A program made the position numbers and the translations under genes. DNA of 7,889 nt from positions 1 through 7,889 of the forward strand of contig JASHTQ010000168.1 of NCBI GenBank assembly GCA_030040475.1, in the 5' to 3' direction. A model generated the notes under the pieces. The model did no database searches. It was given only the letters and a program-made list of their open reading frames with translations, and was not told where the DNA came from. The DNA comes from Streptosporangiaceae bacterium (lineage in GTDB: Bacteria; Actinomycetota; Actinomycetes; Streptosporangiales; Streptosporangiaceae). Shown piece by piece: positions 5,608 to 7,889 of the stretch. How positions within the stretch are numbered: position 1 is the first letter of the stretch; the number at the start of each line of letters is the position of its first letter.

Positions 5608-6672
5608 ATGCCTCAGATCATCGAGCTGAGCTCGGTCCCCGGGTTCGTGGTGTTCGACATGCCAGGCGCGGCGACGTCCGCCGGGGGCACGCGGCTGGCG
5701 CCGGACGTCAGCGTGGCCGAGGTGGCGTTGCTGGCCCGGGCGATGACGTACAAGTTCGGCGTGCTCGGCGCGCGGGTCGGCGGCGCGAAGGCCGGGGTGC
5801 GCGGGGATCCCTCGGATCCTTCGGGCAAGGCCGAGCTGATGGCCAGGTTCTGCGCCGAGATCAGGCCGATGGCCGACGAGGGCAGGCTGGCAACCGGGCC
5901 GGACATGGGCACCGCGGAGGAGGACTTCGCGCCGCTGCGGGAGAACCGGGCGGTGCCGGGCGCGATCAGCGCCGTCCTGGATGGGGTGCCGTTCGAGGAC
6001 GTGCTGACCGGGTACGGCGTCGCCGCGGCCGCGGCGGCCGCGCTGGACGGCGGCTGGGACGGGCGTTCGGTCGCGATCGAGGGGTTCGGCAAGGTCGGCG
6101 GCGGGGTGGCGCGCGAGGTCGTCAGGCGCGGCGGCCGGGTGGTCGCGGTGTCCACGCTGGCCGGGTGCGTCGTCGCAGCGGACGGGCTCGACGTCGAGCG
6201 GCTGCTCGCCCTGCGGCGCGAGCACGGAGACGACTGCGTGGCGCACTACGGGCTGGCGGTCGGGCCGCCCGCGCGGCTTTTCGGCGTGGACGCCGACGTG
6301 GTGGTGCCCGGTACCCGGCCGGGCGCGCTCGACGCCCGGGTCGCCGCCGCGCTGCCCGCCGGGGTCCGGGTGATCGCGCCGGCCGCCAACGTGCCTTATA
6401 CCGCGGCGGGCGCCGAGGTGCTGCGTGAGCGCGGGATCACGGCGCTGCCGGACTTCGTGTGTAACTCGGGGGCGGTGCTCGGCTATCGTTCGGCGCCCGA
6501 TGCGGAGCCTGCGCAGGTGCTCGCGGCGGTCGGGACCACGATCGGCGAGCTGACCGGCGAACTGCTCGGACACCCGGACGGGCCGCTCGTCGCGGGGTTC
6601 GAGCGGGCCGCGAGCTTCGTGCGGGGCTGGTGGGGCGAGCCGCCCGGGCCGCCGTTCGCGCCCGAGATCTGA
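5608..6672 (+). CDS. Glu/Leu/Phe/Val-type amino acid dehydrogenase
   Basis: This 354-aa protein is of the NAD(P)-dependent amino acid dehydrogenase superfamily (reversible oxidative deamination of an L-amino acid to a 2-oxo acid and ammonia). Catalytic domain: MTYKFGVLGARVGGAKAGV (46-64), with K49 and K61 at the substrate-carboxylate and catalytic lysine positions, and GPDMGT (97-102) with the catalytic aspartate D99. The Rossmann domain begins at GRSVAIEGFGKVGGGVA (152-168), with GxGxxG at 159-164. Late motifs are IAPAANVPY (256-264) and PDFVCNSGAV (281-290), matching the AN.P and PD...N.GG regions. Its length fits Leu/Phe/Val dehydrogenases better than the longer (about 410-450 aa) glutamate dehydrogenases. 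Substrate and cofactor cannot be assigned. The start is ATG 5608, with a weak ribosome binding site. GTG at 5575 or 5587 is possible. It is divergent from marR across a palindromic operator and converges on the methyltransferase with only 16 nt between. Confidence 0.85.
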   Translation: MPQIIELSSVPGFVVFDMPGAATSAGGTRLAPDVSVAEVALLARAMTYKFGVLGARVGGAKAGVRGDPSDPSGKAELMARFCAEIRPMADEGRLATGPDMGTAEEDFAPLRENRAVPGAISAVLDGVPFEDVLTGYGVAAAAAAALDGGWDGRSVAIEGFGKVGGGVAREVVRRGGRVVAVSTLAGCVVAADGLDVERLLALRREHGDDCVAHYGLAVGPPARLFGVDADVVVPGTRPGALDARVAAALPAGVRVIAPAANVPYTAAGAEVLRERGITALPDFVCNSGAVLGYRSAPDAEPAQVLAAVGTTIGELTGELLGHPDGPLVAGFERAASFVRGWWGEPPGPPFAPEI

Positions 6673-6688
6673 CGGTTCGCTTGCTGGG

Positions 6689-7510
6689 TTAGGGGCGGGC
6701 GGTCACGGCCCAGGCGGTGGCGGTGACCTCGATCGGCGGCGGCAGCTGCCGCCTGGCGTGCTCGCGCAACTCGGCGCGGCGGCGGTCGGTCAGTGACGCT
6801 ATGTAGGCACCGGCCGGGCTCACGCCAAGGGTGAAGGGATCCCACCAGTCTTCGAAGGTGGCGTTCCGCACCGTAACGGTCAGCGCGGCCTCGTCGGCGA
6901 CGGTCAGGCCTGCCTTGGCGAACAGCGCCGCGAGCTCACCCTCGCGGCCGCCCGGCCGCCAGGACCCGTCGTCGACGCCCGGGTCGAGGTCGCGGGCGAC
7001 CTCCCAGAACAGCGTCAGCGGGCCGCGGCCGCCCGCGTGGTCCCAGACGCACGCCGCGACCGCTCCCCCGGGCCTGGTGACCCTGGCCATCTCCCGCAGG
7101 CCCGCCACCGGGTCGGCCATGAAGTGCACGACCAGCTGTGCCAGCGCGACGTCGAATGAGCCGTCGCCGAAGGGCAGCTCCTCGGCGGTGCCCAGCCGCA
7201 CGTCGGCTTCCGGCCAGCGGGCGCGGACCGCCGCAACGAACGGCTCGGACGGGTCGATCGCGGTCACCGCCTCGGGACCGAGCCTCCTGGCGAGTTCGGC
7301 GGTCAGCACGCCCGGCCCGCAGCCCACGTCCAGGTCTTGCTGGCCTGCGCCGACGCCGGCCAGTTCGGCGAAGGCGGCCGCGAGCTGCTCGGAGTAGCGC
7401 CCCATGAAACGCGCGTACGCGTCCGGGCTGACGTCGAAGTACACAGCTCCACCGTAGGCGACGGCGCGGTCCCCCGGCTTGCCGGTGTACCCGGCGATCA
7501 CCCTGCCCAT
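6689..7510 (-). CDS. Class I SAM-dependent methyltransferase
   Basis: This 273-aa Rossmann-fold methyltransferase of the Methyltransf_11/25 type transfers a methyl group from S-adenosylmethionine to an unknown acceptor. Seen: motif I LDVGCGPGVLTAEL (60-73); an acidic end of strand 2 at AIDPS (85-88, D86); motif II around AEELPFGDGSFDVALAQ (109-125), preceding VVHFMADP; and motif III ARVTRPGGAVA (142-152). FDVSPDAYARFMGRYSEQLA (25-44) is the usual lead-in. The start is uncertain. ATG 7510 has GGAG three nt upstream. GTG 7522 is slightly longer. GTG 7444 would begin right at the conserved part. The same frame remains open and G/C-rich at third positions up to about 7620 without a start codon, so the true N-terminus needs comparison with relatives. 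It ends 16 nt from the convergent dehydrogenase, with no hairpin terminator between. Confidence 0.87.
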   Translation of the reverse strand: MGRVIAGYTGKPGDRAVAYGGAVYFDVSPDAYARFMGRYSEQLAAAFAELAGVGAGQQDLDVGCGPGVLTAELARRLGPEAVTAIDPSEPFVAAVRARWPEADVRLGTAEELPFGDGSFDVALAQLVVHFMADPVAGLREMARVTRPGGAVAACVWDHAGGRGPLTLFWEVARDLDPGVDDGSWRPGGREGELAALFAKAGLTVADEAALTVTVRNATFEDWWDPFTLGVSPAGAYIASLTDRRRAELREHARRQLPPPIEVTATAWAVTARP

Positions 7511-7522
7511 CGACTCCGGCAC

Positions 7523-7780
7523 CCGCCCGCCCCCGGCCAGCGCGGCGGCGGCCAGCGGGTGGGCCTGGACGCGGCGGTACCAGCCGACCCGCCCGTCTGT
7601 GGCACCGACACGCCGGCGCGTCAGGCGCTCGGCGGAGCGGCCGGGGACAAGCGGCTGTCGGGTTGGTCGCTCTTCCTTCCAAGGCGTTCGGCACCGATAG
7701 CCTTAGAAGTGCCCATAGCATCCTGTCGGTCGGTTGATCGCTGGTTGTTGTCAGTTCTGTTCCCGACGTGAGGTCTGCGC
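7523..7780. other. Region between methyltransferase and cold-shock gene
   Basis: No gene can be called firmly here. On the minus strand the methyltransferase frame stays open from the TAA at 7703-7705, with G/C-rich third positions between about 7523 and 7618, but contains no ATG, GTG or TTG. A separate 31-codon minus-strand ORF starts at ATG 7716 and stops at 7621-7623, with no good ribosome binding site or recognisable motif. The part nearest the cold-shock gene is less GC-rich and should hold its promoter and 5' UTR; TAGCAT at 7716-7721 on the plus strand is a possible -10 without a clear -35. Confidence 0.35.
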
Positions 7781-7889
7781 GTGCCTACCGGCAAGGTCAA
7801 GTGGTACGACTCCGACAAGGGGTATGGTTTCCTCGCCCGCGACGACGGCGGCGAGGTGTTCGTGCACTCCACCGCGCTGCCGCCGGGGA
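7781..7889 (+). CDS. Cold-shock domain protein (N-terminal part, continues beyond window)
   Basis: The 36 visible residues are the start of a CspA-like cold-shock domain, an OB-fold that binds single-stranded RNA and DNA and acts as an RNA chaperone. [16 protein letters not shown] (3-18) contains the RNP1 motif (KGYGFL in place of KGFGFI). EVFVHST (25-31) is the RNP2 motif. The start is GTG 7781, with GTGAGG 7 nt upstream (7768-7773) as the ribosome binding site; nothing in frame further left fits the family. The C-terminus is outside the window. Many actinobacteria carry both a classical form of about 67 aa and longer forms of about 130 aa; the visible part does not settle which this is. It is divergent from the methyltransferase. 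Confidence 0.93.
   Translation, partial: MPTGKVKWYDSDKGYGFLARDDGGEVFVHSTALPPG

Noticed and set aside
5602..6573. Minus-strand open frame antisense to the dehydrogenase
   Set aside because: It has shadow composition and no motif. The plus strand encodes the full amino acid dehydrogenase with catalytic residues.
7337..7771. Plus-strand ORF of 144 codons opposite the methyltransferase N-terminus
   Set aside because: Its composition is that of a shadow frame, and it has no ribosome binding site or motif.
7621..7872. Minus-strand ORF of 83 codons overlapping the cold-shock gene
   Set aside because: Its first half is antisense to the cold-shock domain, and no family is recognisable. Only the shorter ATG 7716 part outside that gene was kept as a remark.
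1..7889. Mobile element, CRISPR, tRNA or rRNA content
   Set aside because: I looked for terminal inverted repeats, transposase motifs, spaced direct repeats and cloverleaf-type sequences by eye and saw none.

Overview
This is high-GC DNA (roughly 70% by eye) with GTG starts, strongly G/C-biased third codon positions, a TANNNT -10 placed directly before start codons, and actinobacterial gene families. It is most likely chromosomal DNA of an actinomycete. A Pseudonocardiaceae member such as an Amycolatopsis-like organism is my guess, not something the sequence proves. I see no mobile element, CRISPR array, tRNA or rRNA.

Layout, left to right. (1) On the minus strand lies the N-terminal part of an FAD-dependent oxidase/dehydrogenase (1-547, cut by the window edge). 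A 57-aa TatA-type protein (585-758) sits just upstream of it in the same direction. (2) Divergent from these, on the plus strand, are a Bax inhibitor-1/YccA family membrane protein (865-1530), a hairpin just after its stop, and a DUF2127 membrane protein with a cysteine/histidine-rich N-terminus (1585-2457). (3) A 197-nt AT-richer gap carries possible promoter elements and a very short ORF with a good ribosome binding site. It precedes an MFS transporter with fucose-permease-like motifs (2655-3845). (4) On the minus strand is a two-gene operon: a MarR-family repressor (5082-5525) followed, with a 4-nt GTGA overlap, by a DHA1 drug-efflux-type MFS protein (3829-5085). The two transporter genes run tail to tail and overlap by 17 nt. 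(5) Divergent from marR is a Glu/Leu/Phe/Val-type amino acid dehydrogenase (5608-6672). (6) Converging on it is a class I SAM-dependent methyltransferase on the minus strand (6689 to about 7510). (7) The N-terminus of a cold-shock protein runs off the right edge (7781-7889).

The most interesting spot is the 82-nt marR/dehydrogenase intergenic region. A perfect 12-bp palindrome (AACTATATAGTT, 5532-5543) contains a TATAGT -10-like hexamer on each strand. On each strand that hexamer lies exactly 7 nt before an ATG: the marR start on the minus strand and a 14-codon ORF on the plus strand. This arrangement fits divergent leaderless transcription under one MarR operator, so efflux pump and dehydrogenase may respond to the same ligand. 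The remaining genes look like ordinary chromosomal housekeeping or accessory genes. I found no clear new multi-gene system.
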